From: Neisseria lactamica NS19
GTDB taxonomy: Bacteria; Pseudomonadota; Gammaproteobacteria; Burkholderiales; Neisseriaceae
Length of the DNA stretch: 64,000 bases
Assembly: GCA_000193795.2 (NCBI GenBank)
Contig: AEPI01000041.1
Span: 8,793 to 72,792 of the forward strand
Direction of reading: 5' to 3'
In this document: one piece after another, positions 1 through 9,051 of the stretch
How positions within the stretch are numbered: position 1 is the stretch's first letter
How the letters are laid out: the number at the start of each line of letters is the position of its first letter
Notes under the pieces: generated by a model
The model's database searches: none
The model's input: only the letters and a program-made list of their open reading frames with translations
What the model was told of the DNA's origin: nothing
Translations under genes and position numbers: made by a program

Positions 1-71
<71 letters not shown>

Positions 72-153
72 GTCTTCTTGAAGAAAAGGAATAATAATGA
101 AGTTTATACATTTTGCCAAGCAATTTTTTTGGAAAATACTTAATTTATTGTTT

Positions 154-933
154 TCACTTTATTTGTTCCGAACGCATAAACACCCATTCACTTTCATTTG
201 AAGCCGCGTCATTGAATGCGTAGCCTTCGTAATTAAAATTTTTCAGCATTTCAGGATCGGTAATATTGTGTTCTGCCGCATAGCGCACCATCAATCCGCG
301 CGCGCGCTTGGCATAGAAACTGATGATTTTATATTTACCGTTTTTTTCGTCTTTAAATATCGGGGTAATCAGCCGCGCCCGAAGTTTTTTTATATTGACG
401 GACTTAAAATATTCCTGTGAGGCAAGATTGACAAGCGTATTGCTGCCTGCCCGGGCAAGCGTGTCATTTAAAAGGTTGGTAATGATGTCGCCCCAAAACT
501 CATACAGGTTCTTACCGCGCAAATTGGCAAATGCCGTTCCCATTTCCAGACGGTAAGGCTGTATCAGGTCTAGCGGGCGTAGAAGCCCGTACAAACCGGA
601 CAGCAGGCGTACATGCCCTTGCAGATATTGTATTTGATTGGTATTCAATGTGTTTGCATCCATACTTTCGTAAACATCGCCGTTGAACATAAAGACTGCC
701 TGTTTGGCGTTTTCCGGCGTAAACGGCGTGTGCCACGCTGCATTTCGTTCGGCGTTTAGAAGTGCGATTTTGTCGGAAACGTGCATCAACTCTGCAATTT
801 GTTGAGGGGCAAGCTCCCTCAGTTGGCGCATCAGGATTTCAGATTCCGCCAAAAGATTGGGTTGGGTAAACTCGCTGATAGGAGAAGGGTCTTTTTCGTT
901 AAGGTTTTTCGCAGGGGAAAGGACAAAAAACAT
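154..933 (-). CDS. yaaA: YaaA-family (DUF328/UPF0246) peroxide stress protein
   Basis: The 259-residue protein starts MFFVLSPAKNLNE, matching the SPAK(T/N)L opening of the YaaA family (about 258 residues in E. coli). Internal blocks such as VNLASQEYFKSV and FYAKRARGLMVRY are also family-typical. YaaA is a cytoplasmic protein that in E. coli limits free iron and DNA damage during peroxide stress; that role is known for the family and only inferred here. It stands alone, about 80 bases from the tRNA-Ser gene, with AT-rich spacers on both sides. Confidence 0.9.
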   Translation of the reverse strand: MFFVLSPAKNLNEKDPSPISEFTQPNLLAESEILMRQLRELAPQQIAELMHVSDKIALLNAERNAAWHTPFTPENAKQAVFMFNGDVYESMDANTLNTNQIQYLQGHVRLLSGLYGLLRPLDLIQPYRLEMGTAFANLRGKNLYEFWGDIITNLLNDTLARAGSNTLVNLASQEYFKSVNIKKLRARLITPIFKDEKNGKYKIISFYAKRARGLMVRYAAEHNITDPEMLKNFNYEGYAFNDAASNESEWVFMRSEQIK

Positions 934-1045
934 AATCTGCTCGGTATAGTGTCAAACGTTGGAATTTTAGATTTAAAAGCATACTCAGGCAAGCCGATTG
1001 ATTATGATGCAAATACCGTTATAATAAATACATCTTGATAGTATT

Positions 1046-1083
1046 AAAAAAAGCCGTCAGGAAAAGTCCGGACGGCATTTTTT
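1046..1083 (-). terminator. Rho-independent terminator after dapC
   Basis: GCCGTC (1053-1058) pairs with GACGGC (1071-1076), with an A-run on one side and a T-run on the other. It sits just past the dapC stop and can act in both directions. It is a degenerate relative of the uptake-sequence hairpins found elsewhere in the window. Confidence 0.65.
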
Positions 1084-1088
1084 ATTCT

Positions 1089-2276
1089 TTACTGATATAG
1101 GGAAACAATGGTTTCCGCAGCTTTGACACAAGTTGCGACATCGGCAACCAAAGCAATACGCACATAACCTTCCCCGGGATTGCCCTGTTCGGTATCCCGT
1201 GCCAAAAAGCGTCCGGGCAATACTTGGATAGCGGCTTTTTGCCATAATTTTCGTGCGAATGCCAAATCGTCGCCATCGGGGACTTTTAACCAGATGTAAA
1301 ACGAAGCATCCGGTAATTTGACGTCAAATACCTGTTGCAAAATGGGAATAACACGCTCAAATTTTTCTTGATACAGGCGGCGGTTGTCAATAACGTGTTG
1401 TTCATCATTCCAGGCGGCAATACTGGCACGCTGCACGGGAATGCTCATTGCGCTGCCGTGATAAGTTCGGTAAAGCAGAAAGTTTTTAAGCAGTTCGGCA
1501 TCGCCGGCGACAAAACCGGAACGCAGACCCGGAACATTGGACCGCTTGGACAAACTGGTAAACATAACCAGTTTGTCCCTGCCGCGTTTTAATTGTGCAG
1601 CGGCTTGCAGGCATCCTAAAGGTTTGTTGCCGTCGAAATAGATTTCGGAATAGCATTCATCCGAGGCAATAATGAAACCATATTTATCCTGTAAATCAAA
1701 AACTTCTTTCCAGTCGTCCAAATCCAGCACGCTGCCGCTGGGATTGTTGGGCGAGCAGACGAACACCAGTTTGGTGCGTTTCCACACCTCTTCGGAAATA
1801 CTGCCCCAATCGGGATTGAAAGACAGCGCGGGACAGTTGGCAAAATGGATTTCCCCGCCGCCCAAAACTGCCGCGCCTTCGTAAATTTGATAAAAAGGGT
1901 TCGGGCTGACGATGACGGGTTTCATGCCGTCTGAACCGGGATTCAATACGGTTTGGACAAAAGAAAACAGGGCTTCCCTGCTGCCTAAAACCGGCAAAAT
2001 TTCATTATCCGCATCCACTGTCAAACCATCGTAACGGCGTTTTAACCAGTTTGCACACGCCTGACGCAGTTCAGGCAAACCGGCGGTCAGCGGATATTTC
2101 TCCAACTCGTGCAATGATGCAGTTAAAGCATCTGTAATGACTTTCGGTGTCGGGTGTTTGGGCTCGCCGATATGAAGGGGGACGGCTTCCAGACCTTCGG
2201 GAGCGGAAATGCCCTGCATCGCTTCGCGCAGTCGGGCAAAGGGATAGGGTTTGAGTTGGTTGAGTAAGGTATTCAT
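1089..2276 (-). CDS. dapC: Succinyldiaminopimelate transaminase
   Basis: A 395-residue fold-type I aminotransferase. It shows SPNNPSG in the substrate/PLP region and the PLP-lysine block SLSKRSNVPGLRSGF, and ends in a typical class I/II C-terminal domain (YVRIALVAD). The DapC assignment rests on the close fit to the proteobacterial DapC subgroup. That enzyme aminates N-succinyl-2-amino-6-ketopimelate with glutamate in the diaminopimelate/lysine pathway, feeding peptidoglycan. A related broad-specificity aminotransferase cannot be excluded. It lies downstream of dut on the same strand, separated by an uptake-sequence hairpin. Confidence 0.82.
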   Translation of the reverse strand: MNTLLNQLKPYPFARLREAMQGISAPEGLEAVPLHIGEPKHPTPKVITDALTASLHELEKYPLTAGLPELRQACANWLKRRYDGLTVDADNEILPVLGSREALFSFVQTVLNPGSDGMKPVIVSPNPFYQIYEGAAVLGGGEIHFANCPALSFNPDWGSISEEVWKRTKLVFVCSPNNPSGSVLDLDDWKEVFDLQDKYGFIIASDECYSEIYFDGNKPLGCLQAAAQLKRGRDKLVMFTSLSKRSNVPGLRSGFVAGDAELLKNFLLYRTYHGSAMSIPVQRASIAAWNDEQHVIDNRRLYQEKFERVIPILQQVFDVKLPDASFYIWLKVPDGDDLAFARKLWQKAAIQVLPGRFLARDTEQGNPGEGYVRIALVADVATCVKAAETIVSLYQ

Positions 2277-2309
2277 AATGTTCTCCGATTACCGGCATAT
2301 TGGGAAGAT

Positions 2310-2346
2310 ATGCCGTCTGAACCTGACGGCACTCATCAGACGGCAT
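2310..2346 (-). terminator. Paired uptake-sequence hairpin after dut
   Basis: ATGCCGTCTGA (2310-2320) pairs with TCAGACGGCAT (2336-2346), leaving a 15-base loop. It lies eight bases beyond the dut stop and before dapC. Inverted pairs of the neisserial uptake sequence commonly serve as terminators. Confidence 0.7.
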
Positions 2347-2353
2347 TTTATAT

Positions 2354-2806
2354 TCAATGCAAACCCGTACTGCCGAAACCGCCTTCTCCCCGGCTGCTTC
2401 CGACAAATTCCTCGACACGTTTGAAACGCGCCTGCACAACCGGCACGACAACCATCTGTGCGATACGCTCAAACGGCTTGACGGCAAAAGGTTCGCTGCC
2501 CCTGTTCCATAACGACACCTTCAATTCCCCTTGATAATCGGAGTCAATCAAACCGACCAAATTGCCCAAAACGATGCCGTGTTTATGCCCCAATCCGGAA
2601 CGGGGCAGCAAAACGGCGGCATATGCGGGATCGGCCAAATAAATTGCCAAACCTGTCGGGACAAGAAACGTTTCACCCGGCTGCAAGACAACTTCTTCAT
2701 CCAAACAGACGCGCAAGTCCAAACCGGCAGAACCCGCTGTCGCATAGGCAGGGATAAAATCCGCCATCCTCTCGTCCAACACTTTCATTTCTACTTCAAT
2801 ATTCAT
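2354..2806 (-). CDS. dut: dUTP diphosphatase
   Basis: A 150-residue trimeric-type dUTPase that hydrolyses dUTP to dUMP and pyrophosphate, keeping uracil out of DNA and supplying dTMP synthesis. The family motifs are visible in order: AGSAGLDLR (I), PRSGLGHKHGI (II), GLIDSDYQGEL (III) and the C-terminal phosphate-binding arm RGEGGFGSTG (V). The ATG at 2806 is chosen over an upstream in-frame codon because GGGAGTAAGG sits at the right distance and the length fits the family. Confidence 0.96.
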   Translation of the reverse strand: MNIEVEMKVLDERMADFIPAYATAGSAGLDLRVCLDEEVVLQPGETFLVPTGLAIYLADPAYAAVLLPRSGLGHKHGIVLGNLVGLIDSDYQGELKVSLWNRGSEPFAVKPFERIAQMVVVPVVQARFKRVEEFVGSSRGEGGFGSTGLH

Positions 2807-2938
2807 TGCCTTACTCCCGCATACAGTCAATCTGTCTAAAGATGGGAGATTATACACAAGCCGTGTTTACGCTGAAACACGGCAAATCGGTTTTGTTTTG
2901 AAATCCGTTGCCAATGTATAATACCCGCCCCTTTGGTT

Positions 2939-3661
2939 ATGAAGACGAACATTATGCATACACCTTCCCCGCATAACGAATTTATACGCGGCATAAAAGA
3001 AAGCTCGCCTATGCTTATCGGGCTGCTGCCTTGGGCATTAATACTCGGAATGCAGGGCGAGCAAAAAGGTATGAGTTGGTTGGAGATGTTGCTGATGACG
3101 GGGATGAACTTCGCCGGCGGCTCCGAATTTGCCACGGTCAACCTGTGGGCGGAACCTCTGCCGATACTGCTTATCGCCACCATAACCTTTATGATTAATT
3201 CGCGACATATCCTGATGGGGGCGGCGCTTGCCCCGCACATGAAAGAAATACCGCTGAAAAAAGCCGCACCCGCACTGTTTTTTATGTGTGATGAAAGCTG
3301 GGCCATGGCATTCTCCGAAATCCAAAAACGGAAAGCAGCCGGTTTACCCGCATTCAATATGCCTTTTTATATGGGCGTATGCTTTATCCTCTACATTACT
3401 TGGATAGGGTTTGCCGCTCTCGGCGCGGCAGTAGGGCCTGCGTTCGGCAATGTGTCTGCTTGGGGGTTCGGTATGGCGTTTCCTGCCGTATTTCTGGTTT
3501 TATTGAGGGGGATGTGGAAAAGTTTTTCCGCATCAAGACCTTGGTTTGTCAGCCTGTTTGTCGCATCCGCCGTTTACCTGACCGTTGACGGCGCGTGGTA
3601 TGTTCCCGCCGGCACGCTGTCCGGCCTGTTGTCCGCTTATTTTTGGAGTGGGCGGAAATGA
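2939..3661 (+). CDS. azlC: AzlC-family permease, large subunit of a branched-chain amino acid exporter
   Basis: About 240 residues with several hydrophobic segments and the AzlC-type N-terminal region (FIRGIKESSPMLIGLLPWALILG). With AzlD it forms a two-component inner-membrane exporter known for branched-chain amino acids or azaleucine. The substrate here is inferred. The ATG at 2939 is used; a later in-frame ATG at 2954 is also possible. Its stop overlaps the start of the next gene (ATGA). Confidence 0.85.
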   Translation: MKTNIMHTPSPHNEFIRGIKESSPMLIGLLPWALILGMQGEQKGMSWLEMLLMTGMNFAGGSEFATVNLWAEPLPILLIATITFMINSRHILMGAALAPHMKEIPLKKAAPALFFMCDESWAMAFSEIQKRKAAGLPAFNMPFYMGVCFILYITWIGFAALGAAVGPAFGNVSAWGFGMAFPAVFLVLLRGMWKSFSASRPWFVSLFVASAVYLTVDGAWYVPAGTLSGLLSAYFWSGRK

Positions 3662-3966
3662 AAGATTTATTGTCGTCCCAATCATTCCTGCTGTTTTCCT
3701 GTATGCTTGCCGTTACCTACTCTACCCGGTTAATCGGCTTTTTCGCACTGCGTAACCGAACCTTAAGCCGCCGCGCCCAAAGCATTATGGAAGCCGCGCC
3801 GGGCTGCGTCCTCATTTCCGTCATTGCCCCCTATTTTGTATCCGACAAGCCGCACGAACTTATTGCCATCGCATTAACCGCCTTTGCGGCCTGCCGCTTT
3901 TCTATGTTGCTTACCGTATTGATAGGGGTCGGCTCGTCAGGCATCTTGGGATGGTTGATGGCATAA
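3658..3966 (+). CDS. azlD: AzlD-family small membrane subunit
   Basis: A 102-residue protein that is mostly hydrophobic. It carries the AzlD features TRLIGFFALRNRTLSRRAQSI and a conserved proline/alanine-rich helix. Its ATG overlaps the azlC stop, so the two are translationally coupled. It is expected to form the exporter with AzlC in the inner membrane. Confidence 0.85.
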   Translation: MKDLLSSQSFLLFSCMLAVTYSTRLIGFFALRNRTLSRRAQSIMEAAPGCVLISVIAPYFVSDKPHELIAIALTAFAACRFSMLLTVLIGVGSSGILGWLMA

Positions 3967-3990
3967 TTCATTTCAAAATACCCATAAGAA

Positions 3991-4022
3991 ATGCCGTCTG
4001 AAAATTGATCTTCAGACGGCAT
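3991..4022. terminator. Convergent uptake-sequence hairpin between azlD and pilX
   Basis: ATGCCGTCTGAA (3991-4002) pairs perfectly with TTCAGACGGCAT (4011-4022) over an eight-base loop. It lies between the converging ends of azlD and pilX and can serve both. Confidence 0.8.
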
Positions 4023-4035
4023 TGGCAAAACAGCC

Positions 4036-4524
4036 CTATTTTTTACGATTAGAGAAGGCTTCACAGCCGGCATCTGCGGACAAGGTCTCCGAATAGGCTC
4101 GGGCAGAATCGGCATCACGGCATTTGTATCCGTCGCCCACGCTGTTCATCCATACCGACAAGGTATAACCCGTCCCCGACTTCGGAACGCCGACCAACCT
4201 GTATGCCCTTGAATTTGCCGCATCGACAAACTCCCCCGAAACACTATATTTTTCGGCAATTTTCGGGTTCATCCTATAAGCCGGCGCAAACTTCTTCAGT
4301 TCCGTATCAAGTTGCTGATTACTTTCCCCGGGATTCTTCAAAATAATCTGTTTGAAAGCATTGTTGATACTGACCATCTCCGTATAAAGCTGGGACTGAT
4401 AGCCTTTTTCAATATAACTCTGATAAGAAGGTATGGCGATGACGCTGATAATGCCGAGTATCGCGACAACTATCATTACCTCAACCAATGTAAACCCTTT
4501 TTGCTCCATTTTATTACTCATCAT
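4036..4524 (-). CDS. pilX: Minor pilin PilX
   Basis: A type IV minor pilin of about 160 residues. It has a class III signal (MEQKG, then FTLVEVM with Glu5 of the mature protein), a hydrophobic N-terminal helix and a C-terminal disulfide region closed by the cysteines in YKCRDA and AGCEAF. Meningococcal PilX promotes pilus-mediated aggregation and adhesion; the gonococcal counterpart is called PilL. It is the last gene of the pilHIJKX cluster and overlaps the end of pilK by 11 bases. Several in-frame ATGs crowd the start; the first is reported. Confidence 0.93.
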   Translation of the reverse strand: MMSNKMEQKGFTLVEVMIVVAILGIISVIAIPSYQSYIEKGYQSQLYTEMVSINNAFKQIILKNPGESNQQLDTELKKFAPAYRMNPKIAEKYSVSGEFVDAANSRAYRLVGVPKSGTGYTLSVWMNSVGDGYKCRDADSARAYSETLSADAGCEAFSNRKK

Positions 4525-5107
4525 TATTGCTTACATAAGATTGCAGGACGACCACGGTATTGGCATTCTTACCCCAAGCCTTGGCAGTAACCCTGTAAAT
4601 ATTTTGGTTATTCTTCACACCCAAATATTCGATAATATAACGCGGCATTTTGCTGACGCTTCCCGTACCTTTCCCATATACCATCCCCTTATTGTCAATG
4701 CACAGGTTGGTAGAATTTGCAGGGCAAAAACGCTTCACGGCCTCAACGGTAGGCTTGCCTTGCACCACGATATTGTCAAAAGCCTCTTCATCATTATTAT
4801 TTGTCCGCACATTCACTGCGGTACACAGGCCGTTTTCACAGTTTTCGCTAAATGTAACCTTACTGTCCGTATCATATTCCAAATCCAAAGCCTGAAATTC
4901 GCCGTCCCGCAAAGCCACCTCGGCTAAAGACAAAGCCAATTTCCTGTCTGATTCGTTGGCACTAATCCTCTGCTCGGTATTGTAAGACTGCGCGGCAGTT
5001 ACAACCAAAAAGGCCACGACTATCATCACCATCAGCACGATAAACAGTGCGAATCCTCTCTGTCCGTCAGAAGTCGGGATTCCCGTCAAAGTGTTCTGTT
5101 TGCGCAT
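4514..5107 (-). CDS. pilK: Minor pilin PilK (PilX_N type)
   Basis: A 197-residue prepilin with the cleavage site QRG/FALFIVLM and a long hydrophobic helix. Position 5 of the mature protein is isoleucine, not the usual glutamate. That is also seen in GspK/PilX_N-type pilins thought to sit at the tip of the priming complex. It is the fourth gene of the cluster and overlaps pilJ by 22 bases, indicating co-translation. Confidence 0.9.
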   Translation of the reverse strand: MRKQNTLTGIPTSDGQRGFALFIVLMVMIVVAFLVVTAAQSYNTEQRISANESDRKLALSLAEVALRDGEFQALDLEYDTDSKVTFSENCENGLCTAVNVRTNNNDEEAFDNIVVQGKPTVEAVKRFCPANSTNLCIDNKGMVYGKGTGSVSKMPRYIIEYLGVKNNQNIYRVTAKAWGKNANTVVVLQSYVSNNDE

Positions 5108-6027
5108 ACATTTCCCCCGCGTATTGTCGCATCGATACGGTAAGCATAAATATTATTGTCTGAAGAAGCGGCAATCTTGGTATCAGTACCGCTATTCAAT
5201 AAAACCTCCACCCCGGCAGGCGTAACAGCACCTTTGGAACTGTCGAATTTATCCGTATATTTGAATTTTTCCTCTTTGCCGGCATCTTCATCTTCAGGAC
5301 AATCGGAAACATAGATATACCGTACATTCATATGGGCAATCTTTTTCACGAGCAACTGAGGATTACCCCACCCGCCGCTATCATTCAATTGGAAGCGGAA
5401 CAAACCCTGTTCATCGCCTATTTGACCCACCGCATAGGCATTGACCTCATGCCTTTGACGCGCCATATTGCTATTTTGCCTGTTATCCGTATCTGGAATA
5501 TTCAATTCTTTTTTTACATCTTCTAAAGTAAGGATTTGCTTACCCGGTTTCGATATTGCAGCACAACTGCTGACGACGGTAGTTGCGGCGCTTGCACTGG
5601 CATCATCGATTCCGTATTGGAAAATCAATGCCTTACCGGACTGGGTAAAACCCTGATATCCGATATCTGAAGATTCCGCTATGGGGATAAGTTTATCTAT
5701 ACCGTTCCTTTTTAAGGAAAAAAGAGGGTTTTGTTGCGCCACATCGTTAACAACATCAGTTGCGGGATGCTCAGACATATTGAAACAACCGAAGCCCCCC
5801 GCCATTCTTGCATCGCGGACAATCAATGTTGCCGCATTCCGCAAATCCTGTTGCACGGCAAGACGCTCGTTTGCCGCATCATTTAATTTCCGGGATGTAA
5901 AGTAACTCGATCCGACCGCCATCAGGACAATCATACTGAGCAGACCCGCAACCAGAAATTCAACAATGGTAAAACCCTTCATACCATCATAACCGCCTTT
6001 GGGTACGTTTAGCATTTTACGTTTCAT
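5086..6027 (-). CDS. pilJ: Minor pilin PilJ (PilW family)
   Basis: A 313-residue prepilin with cleavage site MKG/FTIVEFLVAGLL and Glu5 present, followed by a large periplasmic domain with several cysteines. PilW-family minor pilins belong to the complex that primes type IV pilus assembly and stays near the tip. The start overlaps the pilI stop by four bases. Confidence 0.9.
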   Translation of the reverse strand: MKRKMLNVPKGGYDGMKGFTIVEFLVAGLLSMIVLMAVGSSYFTSRKLNDAANERLAVQQDLRNAATLIVRDARMAGGFGCFNMSEHPATDVVNDVAQQNPLFSLKRNGIDKLIPIAESSDIGYQGFTQSGKALIFQYGIDDASASAATTVVSSCAAISKPGKQILTLEDVKKELNIPDTDNRQNSNMARQRHEVNAYAVGQIGDEQGLFRFQLNDSGGWGNPQLLVKKIAHMNVRYIYVSDCPEDEDAGKEEKFKYTDKFDSSKGAVTPAGVEVLLNSGTDTKIAASSDNNIYAYRIDATIRGGNVCANRTL

Positions 6028-6635
6028 TCCCCACCTCCGACCCTTGCCTGATAGGTATATACGATATTGTCGCCGTTCGCCTCAAGATTCGTACGGGAAA
6101 TATCCGAATCCCCTGCCGAATCATTTACCCACAATACTTTAATTAAAGTATCCCCGTTTGCCTTATTGTCGCAATTTGAAGAAAAAGTACCGCTGTCGGA
6201 CAATGTCGGCGCGTTACCCGACGAATCCCTGCAGACGGCGTAATGAATAGCTGCCGTATCCGGCAAGGCGTTTTTCAATTCATAACCGAACCTGTCCAAC
6301 TGGGCTTTTGCCAAATCACTCTTGCTTTTCAAATTATCAAGCGTGAAATCGCCGTCAGAGGAAGCGGGGGTGTACGACCCTGTGTAAAGATTATAGTTTT
6401 TCTTGTTGCTGTCCGAATCAATGGTCGGATTGATCAACATTCCTTCCATCAGGTTTTGCGTGATTTGGCTGACGATGGTTTGCGTTTCCGCTTCCCTGAC
6501 GGAAGCGACCGTCCGCAACTGCACGGACAGCAATGCCAAAATACCGATGGTCAGAACGAGCATAGCAACCAAGACTTCTATCAGCGCCATACCGGACTGG
6601 GGATTTTTCAGACGAAAGCAATCATTATTCTTCAT
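6024..6635 (-). CDS. pilI: Minor pilin PilI (PilV type)
   Basis: A 203-residue prepilin with cleavage site QSG/MALIEVLVAML (Glu5 present) and a cysteine-containing C-terminal domain. It corresponds to the PilV/GspI position of the minor pilin set. It lies 28 bases after pilH and overlaps pilJ by four bases. Methionine, not phenylalanine, is the first mature residue, which is tolerated in this subgroup. Confidence 0.9.
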   Translation of the reverse strand: MKNNDCFRLKNPQSGMALIEVLVAMLVLTIGILALLSVQLRTVASVREAETQTIVSQITQNLMEGMLINPTIDSDSNKKNYNLYTGSYTPASSDGDFTLDNLKSKSDLAKAQLDRFGYELKNALPDTAAIHYAVCRDSSGNAPTLSDSGTFSSNCDNKANGDTLIKVLWVNDSAGDSDISRTNLEANGDNIVYTYQARVGGGE

Positions 6636-6663
6636 TTTTTATTTCCCAAACCGACTAAAACAG

Positions 6664-7335
6664 TCATTGATGTTGGCATACGGCGCGCGTGTCGTTTCTA
6701 GGACAAACCTCAACCCTGCCGCTGCTGTCAATCAAAACCACCGCCGAACGGAATTTCTTTTCATCGGCAGAAACCGCCTTCGCATCTGTCAACACAATTT
6801 GGATATAACCGTCAGAGTAAACAAAGCTGGAAGTAGACGTGAGATTCTGGTCTTCCGTATAACCGAATGCCCCGTTTTGGTTGAAAGTCCAAATAACACG
6901 GTCGGCAGTCGGTTGAGACGAACCGAAAGCGATATGGTTGAAGGCATAATTAATCCGGCTGTCAGCGGCATCATTCAACACCACGCTGCGGAGGAAAATA
7001 TCCTTAGCATCGCCGTCATATGCCTTATTGACGTTTTTGTCGCCGAAAGCCAACATCCCCTGCCCCTTCTTACTGAAGTCGCATTGGTTGTCGACCGTAC
7101 CGTCTTTTTTAACTTGAACAGGACAGATATAGACAGGGAGATTGAGCCGGACGGCTTCGCCCCTGGAGAAACGCAAAAGATTGGCAACCTGCTCCGCGTG
7201 GCTGGCGATGCGGCGGGATGCAATCCACCGGCTCATACTGGGGAGGGCTATCATCGCCATAATGGCTGCGATGACCATCACGATGAGCAGCTCTATTAGC
7301 GTGAAACCTTGTTGTTTTCGTGTACACATAAGCAA
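6664..7335 (-). CDS. pilH: Minor pilin PilH (FimT/GspH type)
   Basis: A 223-residue prepilin with cleavage site QQG/FTLIELLIVMVI and a GspH/FimT-like globular domain. It is the first gene of the pilHIJKX operon, which supplies minor pilins needed to initiate and display type IV pili and therefore for twitching and natural transformation. A 147-base spacer separates it from dnaB and probably holds the operon promoter. Confidence 0.9.
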   Translation of the reverse strand: MLMCTRKQQGFTLIELLIVMVIAAIMAMIALPSMSRWIASRRIASHAEQVANLLRFSRGEAVRLNLPVYICPVQVKKDGTVDNQCDFSKKGQGMLAFGDKNVNKAYDGDAKDIFLRSVVLNDAADSRINYAFNHIAFGSSQPTADRVIWTFNQNGAFGYTEDQNLTSTSSFVYSDGYIQIVLTDAKAVSADEKKFRSAVVLIDSSGRVEVCPRNDTRAVCQHQ

Positions 7336-7482
7336 TAGGACGTCAACTGTAATGTATTTTCAATTATCTGCAGGCCGGATGGAAGGCATCCGGGCCGCTT
7401 TTATTTTTAGGAAAACCGCATAGGCAATTCTAAACGATTTTGCCCATTTTTGCCTAATAAATTTTTTACTTTACTATGCCGT

Positions 7483-8886
7483 TCAGTCTTCCGCTGCCGA
7501 TTCCGGGATATAGGCGGCATTTCCGAATTTGGTAAACTGCCCCATCCACGTCAGGATGACTTTTCCGACCGGGCCGTTGCGGTGTTTGCCGATGATGCAT
7601 TCCGCAAAACCCTTCATCTGCGATTCTTGGTTGTAGTATTCGTCGCGGTACATAAACATAATCAGGTCGGCATCCTGCTCGATGGCGCCGGATTCCCTCA
7701 AATCGGACATCATCGGGCGTTTGTCGGTACGCTGTTCGACAGTGCGGCTCAGTTGCGACAGGGCAATGATGGGGACTTGCAATTCTTTTGCCAACGCTTT
7801 GAGGGAACGGGAAATTTCGCCAAGCTCGGAAGCGCGGTTGTCCGAACGGCCGGATCCCGCCATCAGTTGCAGGTAGTCGATGACAATCAAGCCTAATCTG
7901 CCGTCAAACCGGCGGGCGAGTCGGCGGGCGCGGGCGCGCAACTCGAGGGCGGTCAGATTCGGAGTTTCGTCAATAAACATAGGCGCGTCGGAAAGTTTGA
8001 CGACTGCCTCGTTCAAACGCCCCCAATGTTCGTCTTCCAACCTGCCTGTTTTCAGAACGCTCTGATCCAAGTGTCCGACCGAACCGAGCATACGCATTAC
8101 CAATTGCGCCCCACCCATTTCCATCGAGAAAACGGCGACGGGCAAATGTTTTTCAATGGCGACATACTCGGCAATATTGATGGAAAAAGCGGTTTTACCC
8201 ATAGACGGACGGCCGGCGACGATAATCAGGTCGCCGGGCTGGAGGCCGGATGTTTTTTTGTCGAGGTCGATGAACCCTGTCGGCACGCCGGTTACTTCGT
8301 CGGGATTGTCGCGCGAATAAAGCATATCGATGCGCTGTACGACTTCTTTCAGCAAATCGGGCATCTCCAAAAAGCCCTGTTTGGATTTGGCGGTGCTTTC
8401 GGCAATTTGGAATACTTTGTTTTCCGCCTCGTCCAAAAGCTGCCCCGCGTCCCTGCCTTGCGGATTGTAGGCGCTGCGTGCGATTTCCGTTCCCACTTCG
8501 GCGAGTTGGCGCATAATGGAACGCTCGCGCACGATTTCGGCATAACGGCGGATGTTGGCGGCAGACGGGGTGTTTTGCGCCAGGGAAATCAGGTATTCGA
8601 ATCCGCCTGCCGCTTCTAATTCTTCGTTCCGCTGCAAATCTTCCTGAACCGTAATCACATCGGCAGGACGGCTCTCATTAATCAGTTTGGCAACAGATCG
8701 GAAAATCAGGCGGTGTTCGTGGCGGTAGAAATCCTCTCCCGAAACCACATCGGCAATCCTGTCCCAAGCCGGATTTTCCAACAACAGCCCGCCCAAAACG
8801 GATTGTTCCGCCTCCATTGAGTGCGGCGGAAGCGACAATGAGCCGGTTCCTCCGTCTTCAGACGGTATAGCCGCGTAATCGTTCAT
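7483..8886 (-). CDS. dnaB: Replicative DNA helicase DnaB
   Basis: A 467-residue hexameric helicase that unwinds DNA ahead of the replication fork. It has the N-terminal DnaB domain (PPHSMEAEQSVLGGLLL), a linker, and a RecA-type motor with Walker A GRPSMGKT near residue 220, Walker B LIVIDYLQLM and the C-terminal QLSRTVEQR...SDLRESGAIEQDAD block. It is complete and of normal length. No intein or insertion is seen. Confidence 0.97.
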   Translation of the reverse strand: MNDYAAIPSEDGGTGSLSLPPHSMEAEQSVLGGLLLENPAWDRIADVVSGEDFYRHEHRLIFRSVAKLINESRPADVITVQEDLQRNEELEAAGGFEYLISLAQNTPSAANIRRYAEIVRERSIMRQLAEVGTEIARSAYNPQGRDAGQLLDEAENKVFQIAESTAKSKQGFLEMPDLLKEVVQRIDMLYSRDNPDEVTGVPTGFIDLDKKTSGLQPGDLIIVAGRPSMGKTAFSINIAEYVAIEKHLPVAVFSMEMGGAQLVMRMLGSVGHLDQSVLKTGRLEDEHWGRLNEAVVKLSDAPMFIDETPNLTALELRARARRLARRFDGRLGLIVIDYLQLMAGSGRSDNRASELGEISRSLKALAKELQVPIIALSQLSRTVEQRTDKRPMMSDLRESGAIEQDADLIMFMYRDEYYNQESQMKGFAECIIGKHRNGPVGKVILTWMGQFTKFGNAAYIPESAAED

Positions 8887-9051
8887 GATGGTGCATCCTA
8901 TTTATTGTGCCGAAATTGCAATCTTCTATTATAGCGTAAAGCAGGTTTAATTGGTTTCCGCACCGCAAAACAGGTAGAATACGCGGGCTGCAGGGTTATT
9001 TGCAGCAACACTGCCAAAATACAACATTTAAAACAATATTAGGAGCACAAA

